The translations under genes and the position numbers were made by a program. Shown here in pieces: positions 7,458 through 15,137 of a stretch of DNA of 45,932 bases. The DNA is taken from the IMG/VR virus record IMGVR_UViG_3300049259_000309, positions 1 through 45,932 of that record. One strand, written 5' to 3'. Source of the stretch: a virus. Under the pieces are notes generated by a model. It was not told where the DNA came from and did not search any database. It was given only the letters and a program-made list of their open reading frames with translations. Each line of letters begins with the position of its first letter. Positions within the stretch are counted from its first letter, which is position 1.

Positions 7458-8072
7458 TTAGCGTTTCCACTCAATGTCAGAGAGAGTGGGGATCTTGCCA
7501 GGAATCCGTGCCCCCGGCGCCTGGATCGATGAGCGCCCTGGATTCATGCCAGGAATGGCGGGCGCGGTACGCTGCTGCTCAGTTGCGTCTTTCACGATAC
7601 CAGGCTCAGCTTTTGCCAGTTTCTCTAACAGCTTTTCGATGTTGGTGGGTTCGCCCGTTGCGTCGTCAAACTCAATCGCGTCCCAGTCGTGCAGCAGGAA
7701 ATTGGCCACCGTTTTTGCTGAGACTCTGAAATTGAATTTGTCTACCTTGTCGGCCACGTCCTGACGCACATTGGACTCTAAGAGTTTGGCGGCCATGGTA
7801 TCGTGCTGCTCTTGCAAATCGGAGGCGGCCTTTTGCGCCTTTTCCAGTTCGCTCATTTGGGCTTGCAAACGCAGCGCCTCCGCCTCTTCAAAGCTTTTCA
7901 GTTTGGTGCGATGGCCCGCATTCTCATGACGCAGTTCAGCAAGCATGCGCTCATAGTCGTCTGGTGTTTTTCCTGCGCCCGCCTGGGGTGTAGGTGTAGT
8001 GGCCGCCGGGGCCGTTGGTGGGCTAGTTTCACCCGCCGGGGGTGTCACTGGCGTTGGTGGTGTCTGTGTCAT
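7458..8072 (-). CDS. Scaffolding protein
   Basis: A 204-residue protein directly upstream of the capsid gene. It has a Pro/Thr/Ala-rich disordered N-terminus (about 1-38), a charged coiled coil (about 40-105, with repeated Glu/Lys/Gln/Leu) and a Lys/Arg-containing C-terminal segment (IPTLSDIEWKR), which fits the capsid-binding end of scaffolds. Similar phage proteins are annotated as capsid assembly scaffolds and are lost from the mature head. No protease motif is present. Confidence 0.8.
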   Translation of the reverse strand: MTQTPPTPVTPPAGETSPPTAPAATTPTPQAGAGKTPDDYERMLAELRHENAGHRTKLKSFEEAEALRLQAQMSELEKAQKAASDLQEQHDTMAAKLLESNVRQDVADKVDKFNFRVSAKTVANFLLHDWDAIEFDDATGEPTNIEKLLEKLAKAEPGIVKDATEQQRTAPAIPGMNPGRSSIQAPGARIPGKIPTLSDIEWKR

Positions 8073-8112
8073 AAGTGTACGTTATCTTTCTGCTAAAGTC
8101 AATGAGCACTAG

Positions 8113-8370
8113 TTATTCATTCCTGGCAATGGCAGCGTTGGCAATCATCACCGCTTGCTCAAGGTACGTAAATGCTAAGGATTGCTCGCGGGAATAGGGC
8201 GTCAGATCTGCGATGAGGAGGGCAAACTCTTTTGCCTTCTCGCGTAGTTGCGCGTAGCGTTGTACCTGATCGCCTTTGGGCGCATGATACGTAAAATCAC
8301 GTTCGATACGCTGCCTGAGTGCGACTTCCCGCATTGCCGCTGTGTCTGCTGTTTCACGTTCTGGTTGCAT
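8113..8370 (-). CDS. Acb2/Tad1-hairpin-like protein (candidate cyclic-nucleotide sponge)
   Basis: An 85-residue protein from the ATG at 8370. From about residue 22 it reads RIERDFTYHAPKGDQ, then QRYAQLREKAKEFALLI, then SREQSLAFTYLEQAVMIANA with the end AIARNE. This order (TYHxPKGDQ, Arg-Tyr helix, SRExSLAxTxLExAVMxANAAIARNE) matches my memory of the small helical-hairpin family containing the anti-CBASS protein Acb2. Acb2 binds cyclic di- and trinucleotides and so blocks CBASS effectors; related Tad1 proteins block Thoeris. The assignment comes from motif recall without a search. It lies in the late operon between a 54-residue basic protein and the scaffold, a common place for this family. 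Confidence 0.7.
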   Translation of the reverse strand: MQPERETADTAAMREVALRQRIERDFTYHAPKGDQVQRYAQLREKAKEFALLIADLTPYSREQSLAFTYLEQAVMIANAAIARNE

Positions 8371-8377
8371 TGTCTCG

Positions 8378-8542
8378 TTACCCTTTCTTCTTGGGGACAT
8401 TTTTAAGCCGTGGGTTCTTGCGTTTGGCTGCTGCTGAGGCGTTGCGGGTAGATTTTGCCACAACAGCAGCAGCCGCCGCCTTGCTAATCCCCTGTTTGGC
8501 GGCTATCGATGAGGCCACCGCTTTGAATCCGGGATGATTCAT
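8378..8542 (-). CDS. Small basic Ala/Lys-rich protein
   Basis: A 54-residue protein, ATG at 8542, with a very strong ribosome binding site (GGAGGTGA, 4 bases from the ATG). It begins MNHPGFKAVASSIAAKQG, contains GISKAAAAAVVAKSTRNAS and ends RLKNVPKKKG. Proteins of this form (small, basic, starting MxHPGFK) recur in siphophage genomes with unknown function; nucleic-acid binding is plausible from charge. It sits directly upstream of the Acb2-like gene. Confidence 0.8.
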   Translation of the reverse strand: MNHPGFKAVASSIAAKQGISKAAAAAVVAKSTRNASAAAKRKNPRLKNVPKKKG

Positions 8543-8545
8543 AAC

Positions 8546-8890
8546 TCACCTCCATACGTGAAAATCGCTCAGGCGTGGCTTGCCATCTGCTGTGACTTCG
8601 TAGACAGCCATGAGCGTCGGTAGCAGCATGTTTGCTTCAGGCAGGGGAATATCCGCGCTCTCTACGATAATCACCCATTGATACATCACGGCTTCAAAGT
8701 AGACCCCGAGAATGCTGTAGGACGCGGGTAAGAGCAAGAAGCTCGCGAACAGGTCAAAGAGCTCTTTGACCTCCATCTCGCCCCAGTAGATTTGACCGCC
8801 TTTCGGCTTCTCTATTTTGACTGATGCGTGCTGTACCAGCTCGTCGGAGAGATAGATACGCGCACGGCCCTTGATTTGTTCTTCTGGCAT
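8546..8890 (-). CDS. Hypothetical protein
   Basis: 114 residues from the ATG at 8890 (GAGGAA six bases upstream); a GTG at 8908 is in frame. It opens with a Lys/Arg-rich stretch (IKGRARIYLSDELVQ) and contains a hydrophobic alternation typical of a globular alpha/beta protein. No motif is recognised. It lies in a set of short genes between portal and scaffold. Confidence 0.65.
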   Translation of the reverse strand: MPEEQIKGRARIYLSDELVQHASVKIEKPKGGQIYWGEMEVKELFDLFASFLLLPASYSILGVYFEAVMYQWVIIVESADIPLPEANMLLPTLMAVYEVTADGKPRLSDFHVWR

Positions 8891-8932
8891 AGGTTTCCTC
8901 ACTTTCACAATAGCAAACTTATCATTTACGTA

Positions 8933-9151
8933 TCATCTCTTCGTTCTCATCGCATCGGCCACGAGTGCCTGCTCCTTCATGAGCGCCTTACGGCTTTCCA
9001 GCCACATCTTGCAGATTTGTTGCATGGCTTCAGCATTAAGCTCCTGTCGCAGCGACAGGCCGCTTCCCAGGTTGAAACTAAAGATCGCACTCTCGGGCGT
9101 GATCTGGAAGCCAATCGTCGCTTGTGCTGGTTGTGCTTGTTCTTCTGGCAT
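8933..9151 (-). CDS. Hypothetical protein
   Basis: 72 residues, beginning MPEEQAQPAQATIGFQIT and ending with a helix (EAMQQICKMWLESRKALMKEQA). Its ATG overlaps the stop of the upstream gene at 9151 and an AAGGAG lies nearby. No family is recognised. Confidence 0.65.
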   Translation of the reverse strand: MPEEQAQPAQATIGFQITPESAIFSFNLGSGLSLRQELNAEAMQQICKMWLESRKALMKEQALVADAMRTKR

Positions 9152-9339
9152 TATTGCTCCTTGACTCTCAGTAAGTTGGTTGCACGCGTCAGGTGATCTT
9201 CTTCATCCCCTTCAGACCAGTGGACGCGCTCATAGGCATCAATCTCCGTGATCTTCATCGGCTCTGCCTCCTTGTCGTCTTCCCATACCACAAGATCGCC
9301 CACTGCCCAGTCGTCGTACTGGCTATCGAATGCTCTCAT
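9151..9339 (-). CDS. Hypothetical acidic protein
   Basis: 62 residues, Asp/Glu/Trp-rich (WAVGDLVVWEDDKEAEPMKI). The pattern VGDLVVW...ITEI resembles small SH3-like beta folds, but this is inference. It overlaps both neighbours by one to four bases, so it is part of a coupled operon. Confidence 0.65.
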   Translation of the reverse strand: MRAFDSQYDDWAVGDLVVWEDDKEAEPMKITEIDAYERVHWSEGDEEDHLTRATNLLRVKEQ

Positions 9340-9548
9340 GCGCCCTCCATTTCTTTCACTTCATAGCACCGGGGTACACTCAGTGGCAGCACCTCAAAGA
9401 TGCGCCGTTTCGGGATGGGCGCCACCTGCACCGTCCCCAGGCGAAAATGGTCCTCTCCCAGTTCCCGTCCATACACTTCAGGGGCCACCGTGAACGGCTG
9501 TCGCACGAGCCACCAGGCCAGGGCGTTGGCGGCATCTTCAAGGCTCAT
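9336..9548 (-). CDS. Hypothetical protein
   Basis: 70 residues starting MSLEDAANALAWWLVRQPF. A short amphipathic helix precedes beta-like segments (IPKRRIFEVLPLSVPRCYEV). It overlaps the upstream gene by 11 bp and the downstream gene by 4 bp. No family is recognised. Confidence 0.65.
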   Translation of the reverse strand: MSLEDAANALAWWLVRQPFTVAPEVYGRELGEDHFRLGTVQVAPIPKRRIFEVLPLSVPRCYEVKEMEGA

Positions 9549-9759
9549 GTTTCTCTTCCTTTGCCAATCGCTCTAACTCTTCTCGTTCCTGCTGTAGCCA
9601 GGTGAGCAAGGCAAGCGCCTGGGAGGGATAGAGCCATACCTCGTCGTGTGAGACCTCGTCATGCCCGATGCGCACATTGGCGAGTCCCGGCCAGCCGACG
9701 AGCATATACTCGACGTTGTAGGCATTCTTCCCAGGTAGCACTGTTTTCTTCTTGCTCAT
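9538..9759 (-). CDS. Hypothetical protein
   Basis: 73 residues. The N-terminal half is beta-like (YNVEYMLVGWPGLANVRIGHDEV), the C-terminal half a charged helix (LLTWLQQEREELERLAKEE). ATGA-type overlap with the upstream gene. Function unknown. Confidence 0.65.
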   Translation of the reverse strand: MSKKKTVLPGKNAYNVEYMLVGWPGLANVRIGHDEVSHDEVWLYPSQALALLTWLQQEREELERLAKEEKHEP

Positions 9760-9989
9760 GGGCTCAACTCCTCACCCTCAAATGCATCCTGAAAGGCCTG
9801 GGGTACACTGCTCAGCTTTGGAAGCTGTGATTCGAATGACCCATAGCCAGGTACGCTAAGCACCGATGCAGTCGTTGGGTTCGTCGTCAACTGAAGCGTA
9901 TAGGCTGTGCCACAAAGGCACCGTACAGGCTGGTTCGCAGAGAGCAGAATGGACCTCTGGCAATACGAACAGGTAATCTCCATTCTCAT
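9756..9989 (-). CDS. Small zinc-ribbon protein
   Basis: 77 residues from the ATG at 9989, overlapping the previous stop (ATGA) with GAGGGGA upstream. It has a CSYC pair, then a CLC pair about 16 residues later, spacing typical of a zinc ribbon (MRMEITCSYCQRSILL ... VRCLCG). The C-terminus is Ser/Pro-rich. Nucleic-acid or protein binding is possible; no specific role can be given. Confidence 0.65.
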   Translation of the reverse strand: MRMEITCSYCQRSILLSANQPVRCLCGTAYTLQLTTNPTTASVLSVPGYGSFESQLPKLSSVPQAFQDAFEGEELSP

Positions 9990-10240
9990 GGCTTCCCCTC
10001 GTAGCGTGAGGCAGAGAGGACCGATCCATCCTCCTCCCATACCGTGAATTTCTTGACCTGCCCGGCACGGATGGCACTGAATAAGACTTTGATCACGTCC
10101 AGGTTTGAGCCGTCGCGCGCGATGTCAATCTCAAACGCACACGGGCCTGTTTGGGTCGATGTTCCGCCGCGGTCAAACTCTGTGAGCAAGGGCCGAAGCA
10201 ACAGATACTGCTCTTCTGTGGTCTCCACGAGATACTTCAT
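9986..10240 (-). CDS. Hypothetical protein
   Basis: 84 residues, directly after the portal gene and overlapping it by 4 bp (ATGA). It starts MKYLVETTEEQYLLLRPLL and mixes alpha and beta segments. No motif is recognised. Confidence 0.65.
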   Translation of the reverse strand: MKYLVETTEEQYLLLRPLLTEFDRGGTSTQTGPCAFEIDIARDGSNLDVIKVLFSAIRAGQVKKFTVWEEDGSVLSASRYEGKP

Positions 10241-11772
10241 GCTGGTTTTCCTCCTATCGCGGTCGGGGGAGTTCCTGCTCCTGGCGCGACAGGCGGTGCT
10301 GGCGGTGGCTGGTTAGGCAAGGGCGGCGCCCCTGGTAGCCCCGGCGGAAGTGCGTCCTGGGCGGCCTGTAGCAGCTGCGCTTTCTGTTTCATCTCATCCA
10401 GCTTGATTTTAAACTCTTCTTCCGGGTCATAGCCCTGTTCGCGCTGGATGGTGGTTTCAGAAATGCCGATCTCTTTTTTGGAAATGCCTGCCTGTACCGA
10501 TGGTAAATCATCGTGCGGCAACGGATTCTGCCAACCCAGCGTAATCTCAATGTCGCCACTCTTGCCACCCAGGACGAGCAAGGCGACAGACACATCGATA
10601 ATCAGCTCGCCATAGGTGCAGCGCTTCTCCTCCGTCTTCATGAGCTCTGGTTGAAAGAGCAGTTCAATGGCGATGCCAGAGAGGTTGCCGCGCGGCATGG
10701 TGGAAATACGGCCCGTAGCGACCCCCGGCGTGCGCGTCAGTTCGTCCATATCGGAACGCAGATCACCGGCAAACGCGAGCGCGTTGGCGACATCGGAGGC
10801 GATATGCACCGCTTCAATCTTACTGGTCGAGAGCGGCAGTTTAATGATTTTCCCCGGTTCATGCACGATGGTGCCATCACCGGTGTCTGTGGCATAAAGG
10901 ACGGGGCCGCCGTAAATCTTCTCCGTGCGGTTGATGTCAGAGAGATCCAAATTCAGCGCGTTGTTCATGCCGATCAGATCAGGCGTCACGTCCGGCTCGC
11001 CCCAGGGGTCATTGGGCAGAATCATATTCTGACAGTGAAAGAGCGGTGGAAAGGGATAGTTCCACACAATCGGCGGACCCTCGGCACGCCAGCCGGTCAG
11101 TTTCGGCTCCGCGCCTTTGGCGGATATCTGCGTCCAGTGCTGAATGCTCCAGGTATCGTCGTCGTCTGGTTGCCCACGCGAGGCGTTGCCATCGGGGTCG
11201 ATGCGCTGGATCTCCTCGCGATAGTAGACTGCTTTGGGCACACCGTTGATCTTTTCCATTGTGGAATACTGAAGGCAGTAGAGGAGTACGGTGTCACAAT
11301 CCTGCGGCGCGGTTTTCATGGAAACGATAGCCGGGTCAACCGGAATGAGGCGGTACTTCGTGTTCCTACGTATCTTGCTGGTTGAGGGCGTGATGCGTAA
11401 GAATGCGCATCCAGCCATCGCGCCGTTCATGGCCAGCTTCTGCAACAGCGGGATGCGCGTTTCCTTTTTGCCCCACACCTTATCCAGGAACGTTTGTGCT
11501 TCCTTGGGCGCGCCCTTATCGACGCTGATCTCGAGCTCCTTGCCAAAGAGAAAGCCTTTACCCGACTGTACCGGCGGTTTGACGCGGTTAGAGAGCACAT
11601 TATCGTCGGGCGAGTTCTCCATCTTTTTGAGCGGCGGGTCGAGCTCACCATGGTAGGCTATCCACGCCTGGGCAATCTTCTTTTGCCGGGCGCGATCTTC
11701 TTCGGTGATCTCGTAGGTGGGTTGTGCCAGGCTCTGTACAGGCATTTTAGAGAGAGTGGGCGCTTGCGTCAT
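10237..11772 (-). CDS. Portal protein (SPP1 gp6-like)
   Basis: 511 residues from the ATG at 11772 (GGGAG upstream, overlapping the previous stop); an earlier in-frame ATG at 11799 is less likely. It has the portal pattern: basic N-terminus, LLQKLAMNGAMAGCAFLRI near residue 100, a long mixed region with the wing domain, and the helical stem/crown with IDVSVALLVL. The C-terminus is a disordered Pro-rich tail (PPGLPGAPPLPNQPPPAPP). It follows the terminase genes and precedes the scaffold and capsid, as expected. It forms the dodecameric DNA channel at one capsid vertex. Confidence 0.85.
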   Translation of the reverse strand: MTQAPTLSKMPVQSLAQPTYEITEEDRARQKKIAQAWIAYHGELDPPLKKMENSPDDNVLSNRVKPPVQSGKGFLFGKELEISVDKGAPKEAQTFLDKVWGKKETRIPLLQKLAMNGAMAGCAFLRITPSTSKIRRNTKYRLIPVDPAIVSMKTAPQDCDTVLLYCLQYSTMEKINGVPKAVYYREEIQRIDPDGNASRGQPDDDDTWSIQHWTQISAKGAEPKLTGWRAEGPPIVWNYPFPPLFHCQNMILPNDPWGEPDVTPDLIGMNNALNLDLSDINRTEKIYGGPVLYATDTGDGTIVHEPGKIIKLPLSTSKIEAVHIASDVANALAFAGDLRSDMDELTRTPGVATGRISTMPRGNLSGIAIELLFQPELMKTEEKRCTYGELIIDVSVALLVLGGKSGDIEITLGWQNPLPHDDLPSVQAGISKKEIGISETTIQREQGYDPEEEFKIKLDEMKQKAQLLQAAQDALPPGLPGAPPLPNQPPPAPPVAPGAGTPPTAIGGKPA

Positions 11773-11975
11773 GATGTTGGCTCCCGAATAGCTACCCATT
11801 CATCTACAAATAGATGTGCCGTGTAAGGACTTTCGAGCTTCCATGCCATCCCACAATCAGGGCAGAAACGTATCACAATCCAATCCGATACGACGACATC
11901 ATATTCATGCTGATGCGTCTTCTTTGGTGGCTCGCTGAGTTGTTTGTAACGCGGCGCTTCCGTGTCCATACGCAC
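11769..11975 (-). CDS. Small CxxC protein
   Basis: 68 residues, beginning MRMDTEAPRYKQLSEPPKK. It has His and Cys residues (HQHEYDVVV, FCPDCGMAW) that could bind one metal ion. It overlaps the portal start by 4 bp. No family is recognised. Confidence 0.6.
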   Translation of the reverse strand: MRMDTEAPRYKQLSEPPKKTHQHEYDVVVSDWIVIRFCPDCGMAWKLESPYTAHLFVDEWVAIREPTS

Positions 11976-11978
11976 CTC

Positions 11979-12257
11979 CTAATAGACCCTCTGGCTATAG
12001 CTAATCCGTGCTGCTCGCTGCTGATCAGGATGAATACCGACCGATAAGGCCGCTCGACCAATGATGGCCGCTGAGACATCCATACGAGTAACGGTCTCTC
12101 TATCCACGTGCAGCGCGGCATTGCAAAACTTGTAGGCTTCGTAGAGCGCATCTTCTATCGAGACGCCGTTGCGATGCAGCTTCTCAAGAAATCGCTCGGT
12201 GATCTCAAGTGCGGCATTCTGCTCTTCGGTTAATCCGTTCTCTTGGGTAACATCCAT
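11979..12257 (-). CDS. Hypothetical helical protein
   Basis: 92 residues, Glu/Ala-rich and helical (TEEQNAALEITERFLEKLHRNG, then SIEDALYEAYKFCNAALHV). No motif is recognised. It lies among small genes between the terminase and portal. Confidence 0.65.
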   Translation of the reverse strand: MDVTQENGLTEEQNAALEITERFLEKLHRNGVSIEDALYEAYKFCNAALHVDRETVTRMDVSAAIIGRAALSVGIHPDQQRAARISYSQRVY

Positions 12258-12260
12258 CGA

Positions 12261-12413
12261 TTATTCTCCCAACATGTCCAGTATCTTCAAAAGCAAACGC
12301 GCTATATCGCGTACAACGACATGCCATAAAGCCATCCATGCGTCGCGCACTTCTCGCCTTGCCCCATTGAACGTATGCTTGCGTAGATACGCTTCCAACT
12401 CTTCCTCGTTCAT
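12261..12413 (-). CDS. Small basic hypothetical protein
   Basis: 50 residues from the ATG at 12413 (MNEEELEAYLRKHTFNGARR), with a hydrophobic helix near the C-terminus (RDIARLLLKILDMLGE). It fills the gap between the terminase nuclease gene (ends 12416) and the next gene. There is no strong ribosome binding site; coupling from the terminase gene is likely. It is short, so the call is moderate. Confidence 0.55.
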   Translation of the reverse strand: MNEEELEAYLRKHTFNGARREVRDAWMALWHVVVRDIARLLLKILDMLGE

Positions 12414-12415
12414 CG

Positions 12416-13180
12416 CTAATACACTCGCGCGCTATATGTCACCCGCTCGCTAAACGGGTCTTCTAAACACGCCAAACCCGTTGCCGTGGCCAGGTCGTCA
12501 TGTTTGCCTACCTGGAATGCCCCATATTGATCTTTGCCGTCATCGGTCAGCTTGATCTCGTAGACTTTCAACTCCTCCAGCATCGCTCTGACCTCTGCTG
12601 TGTCAGGGGCATGCACGCGCTCGCCTTGTAGCAGGCTCTGTAGCCGCGAGACCAGGAATGCCTTCGCCAGCACGCCAGTAGAACGGTTGTACTTTTCCCC
12701 GTGGCTGAAGGTGATGGGCTTGACCACTATCTTCTCAAAGCCTTTTCCGATCTGAAATGCTCCATTAATAAAGAGTCCATACCCCTTGCGCAATTCAATT
12801 TCTTTTACGAGATCGTCATAGACCGGTCTACCAACGCCGGTGACATCAATCAGGCACCGTACGTCACGATGGGCAAACATGGGGTTACAGAGCATATCGG
12901 CAAGGTGGACAGCAACCGCAGGGTAGCTAGTCCCCAGCTTCAGGCGCGTGATATGCCGAATGGTGTACTCGCTTCTCAGCACCGGGTCGGCATCGACGGC
13001 TTTGTGGAAGAGCAGCTGCTCATCGACATGGGCCGGAACCAGAAACTCCTTGCCGTAACGAAACTTGCCCGTATGCACCTGGCGTACTTCAGCCACCGCA
13101 AGTGCAGTAGGGTCGTGTATCTGACCGACATCCACACCGACGCACACAGGATTCAGTTCATTTGTGGTTACGGTAACCAT
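12416..13180 (-). CDS. Terminase large subunit, nuclease part (separate gene)
   Basis: 254 residues with the RNase H/RuvC-like terminase nuclease pattern: VGVDVGQIHDPTALAV (first acidic residues), CLIDVTGVGRPVYDDL (second Asp strand) and KHDDLATATGLA (third acidic pair). It cuts concatemeric DNA at the start and end of packaging. No Walker motifs are present; they are in the ATPase gene at 13445. In most tailed phages both domains are one protein of 400-600 residues. Here 271 + 254 residues are encoded separately with an 88-codon gene between, so the packaging motor probably assembles from two polypeptides. Confidence 0.85.
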   Translation of the reverse strand: MVTVTTNELNPVCVGVDVGQIHDPTALAVAEVRQVHTGKFRYGKEFLVPAHVDEQLLFHKAVDADPVLRSEYTIRHITRLKLGTSYPAVAVHLADMLCNPMFAHRDVRCLIDVTGVGRPVYDDLVKEIELRKGYGLFINGAFQIGKGFEKIVVKPITFSHGEKYNRSTGVLAKAFLVSRLQSLLQGERVHAPDTAEVRAMLEELKVYEIKLTDDGKDQYGAFQVGKHDDLATATGLACLEDPFSERVTYSARVY

Positions 13181-13181
13181 A

Positions 13182-13448
13182 TTATGATCCCATGGATGCT
13201 AGCAGTGCCTTGCCCTCATCGCTCTCCCAGTAGGATTTCCAGATGGGTGAATCGGCATTGTTGTAGTCGGTGAAAATGCGCTCCAATAGAGCGTACATCA
13301 ATCCCGCTGAAGCGCCGCTATGTCCCTGGCTTGCCACAAGTTCGACGACTTGCATAACGCACTCACCCAACCAGCCCTCATAAGCGCTATCCTTATCGAA
13401 GAGCCCTTCCTTTTCAAGCCATGCTTTTGCAAAGGTCCGAGAGTTCAT
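13182..13448 (-). CDS. Small protein between the two terminase halves
   Basis: 88 residues from the ATG at 13448, coupled to the ATPase gene by an ATGA overlap. It is helical (MNSRTFAKAWLEKEGLF... GWLGECVMQVVELVASQG) and has no endonuclease or intein motif. Its place inside the split terminase suggests a structural or bridging role, or a later insertion; sequence alone cannot decide. Confidence 0.65.
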   Translation of the reverse strand: MNSRTFAKAWLEKEGLFDKDSAYEGWLGECVMQVVELVASQGHSGASAGLMYALLERIFTDYNNADSPIWKSYWESDEGKALLASMGS

Positions 13449-14260
13449 AGTTCCCATGTTTCGATATCCCTCTTCACGATCTTTTCGATATCTTCCGATC
13501 GGAACGCCGCTGATTGCGCGTCCATAAACTTGTTATGGTACTCCTGTTCAAACCACCACTCGCCCATGGTTTCCTTTTCTTCGGCTAAGAACTCGGGCGT
13601 AATGCGCGGGCACTGCTCAGCAGGCACTTCAACATACAGCCAACGCCCAGACTCGCCATCGAAGAGAATATTCATCTTGTGATCAAGGATGCGTTTGTAC
13701 TCTTCCCAGTAGAAGCCGCGCGTGCCGAAGGGCGTGGACATCACAATCACCTTGGCGCGCGGTTTGGTGGCAATCATGGGACGCACGGCAAAGTACGATT
13801 CATCGGGCACCCGCGACGCCTCTTCAATCAAGAGATAATCAATGCCAGACAGGCCACGCGCGGTCGCCTCCGTCCCTGGCAGCACAATCACGCGTGAGTC
13901 GTTTACCAGTTCCAACTCGAATTGCGTCTCCGTGCGCGCCTTGATCGGTTTACCGGCACGTACATAGGCCCAGTGGACTTTGCGGTAGAGTTCCCGCCCT
14001 TGACGTAGTCCTGGCGCCAGAATAGCCGTCTGTGATCCATCCTGGTAGACCGCAATGTGCGTCGAAAGCGTCCCGGCGGTCGTACTTTTGCCCGATTGCC
14101 GCGAGCAATTGAGCAGGATACGCGACGCCTCAGAGCGCATGAGCTCACTTTGCCAGTCATCGGGCTCAATACCAATCTCACGCGAGAAGGCCACCGGGTC
14201 CAGGGCGAGCTGGAAGTCTTTGATCAGGCCAGGGCCGGTGATGTTAGGCAATGCGATCAT
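13445..14260 (-). CDS. Terminase large subunit, ATPase part (separate gene)
   Basis: 271 residues from the ATG at 14260 (GGAGG upstream; the longer frame to 14323 lies within the small subunit gene). It has the TerL ATPase motifs in order: adenine-binding DDWQSELM, Walker A SRQSGKST, Walker B IDYLLIEEASRVP and coupling motif VIVMSTPFGTRGFYW. It stops soon after the ATPase fold (KFMDAQSAAFRSEDIEKI) with no nuclease domain. It would power DNA translocation into the prohead through the portal together with the nuclease protein at 12416. Confidence 0.88.
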   Translation of the reverse strand: MIALPNITGPGLIKDFQLALDPVAFSREIGIEPDDWQSELMRSEASRILLNCSRQSGKSTTAGTLSTHIAVYQDGSQTAILAPGLRQGRELYRKVHWAYVRAGKPIKARTETQFELELVNDSRVIVLPGTEATARGLSGIDYLLIEEASRVPDESYFAVRPMIATKPRAKVIVMSTPFGTRGFYWEEYKRILDHKMNILFDGESGRWLYVEVPAEQCPRITPEFLAEEKETMGEWWFEQEYHNKFMDAQSAAFRSEDIEKIVKRDIETWEL

Positions 14261-14744
14261 GATCGTACGCCTCCAGTGCCCGGATGACGGCCAGCTTGGC
14301 TTGCGGGTGCAGGCGTAACGCATCTAAGAGCAGCGCACGCAACTCGCGCCACTCGGGAATGCTCGTGATGGTGATGGAATGCTCGTCGAGCTCACCCTCC
14401 AGCTTTGCCCGCAGTTCCACCTGGCGACGTAGTTCTGCCAGGGCTTTGAGTGCCAGTTCCGGCACTTTTTGCTTCTTCTCCTCATTCCAGTACTCATCCA
14501 GAATCGCATCGACAATGCCCTCGCCACGTGCCATACGCTCAAGTGCGATAGAGCCGGATTGGAGGTCCTGCTCCTGCTTTGCTACCTTGATCGCCTGAAT
14601 GAGATGGTTGGTCGCATGCCGTTCGATAGCCATGCGCCCAACGCTAAATGTGCTCGTTATTTCACGATTGGAGGTACCTGCAACAATGGCAGCCTCGATA
14701 GAAGCGCGCTGTTTATGTGAGCAAATCGTGCAGGTGCGACTCAT
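14244..14744 (-). CDS. Terminase small subunit
   Basis: 166 residues upstream of the terminase ATPase and overlapping it by 17 bp. It begins with a Cys-Cys pair (CTICSHKQRASIEAAIVAG) and a helix-turn-helix-like segment (SNREITSTFSVGRMAIERH), followed by helices for oligomerisation (VPELALKALAELRRQVELRAKL). This matches small terminases, which bind the pac or cos site and hand DNA to the large subunit. The recognition site cannot be seen directly. Confidence 0.75.
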   Translation of the reverse strand: MSRTCTICSHKQRASIEAAIVAGTSNREITSTFSVGRMAIERHATNHLIQAIKVAKQEQDLQSGSIALERMARGEGIVDAILDEYWNEEKKQKVPELALKALAELRRQVELRAKLEGELDEHSITITSIPEWRELRALLLDALRLHPQAKLAVIRALEAYDHDRIA

Positions 14745-14987
14745 CTAGCCACCTCGCGGATGAGAGTACTGCCGACGACGCGCGCGCTCTATCCCCTGGG
14801 CGAGCATCTTCTGTGTCCTGATGTCCTCATAGCCGATCTGTCCGTAGGGCGTGCTGATCGAGTGCGGCGTGCGGCGCATACGGGCGTGCTGAGAATGCCG
14901 CCGGATCAACACCGCACCCGCAAGGAGAAATGAAGAGAGAAGGACGAAAAGCGTGATGAGTGTATAGGCCCAGGTCCAGTGATGCAT
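14745..14987 (-). CDS. Small single-span membrane protein
   Basis: 80 residues with one N-terminal hydrophobic helix (about 7-29, YTLITLFVLLSSFLLAGAVL) followed by a basic, Arg-rich cytoplasmic tail. AAAGGAG precedes the ATG and overlaps the stop of the upstream mini-gene. It lies at the head of the late operon. It could be a membrane anchor or holin-like protein, but the lysis genes at 32.9-34.6 kb are better candidates for lysis. Confidence 0.7.
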   Translation of the reverse strand: MHHWTWAYTLITLFVLLSSFLLAGAVLIRRHSQHARMRRTPHSISTPYGQIGYEDIRTQKMLAQGIERARRRQYSHPRGG

Positions 14988-14996
14988 GGCACTCCT

Positions 14997-15101
14997 TTAC
15001 GGCATACCCGGTGTGTGGGCAATCAGCAAGAGATAGGTGAGCAGTAGAGCGCCTGCGAGCACGAGCGCCCACGAGCAGACCGTTCTAATCGTATGGAACA
15101 T
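14997..15101 (-). CDS. 34-residue membrane mini-protein
   Basis: A short frame with AGGGGGAA before its ATG and a hydrophobic helix (SWALVLAGALLLTYLLLIA). Its TAA overlaps the ribosome binding site of the next membrane protein gene (TAAAGGAG), so the two are translated in series. It is the first gene after the terminator at 15138 and so the likely first gene of the late operon. It is too short for homology calling. Confidence 0.65.
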   Translation of the reverse strand: MFHTIRTVCSWALVLAGALLLTYLLLIAHTPGMP

Positions 15102-15137
15102 CCGGCGTTTCCCCCTGTTCTTGTGTAGCCTACGGGT

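Noticed and set aside
8074-8102. Leftward TTGACT-17-TACACT before the scaffold gene
   Set aside because: Transcription would start inside the scaffold's first codons and lose its ATG; probably chance similarity.
10513-11385. 290-codon plus-strand frame opposite the portal gene
   Set aside because: Antisense shadow of a clear portal gene, Arg/His/Val-rich composition typical of reverse frames, no ribosome binding site.
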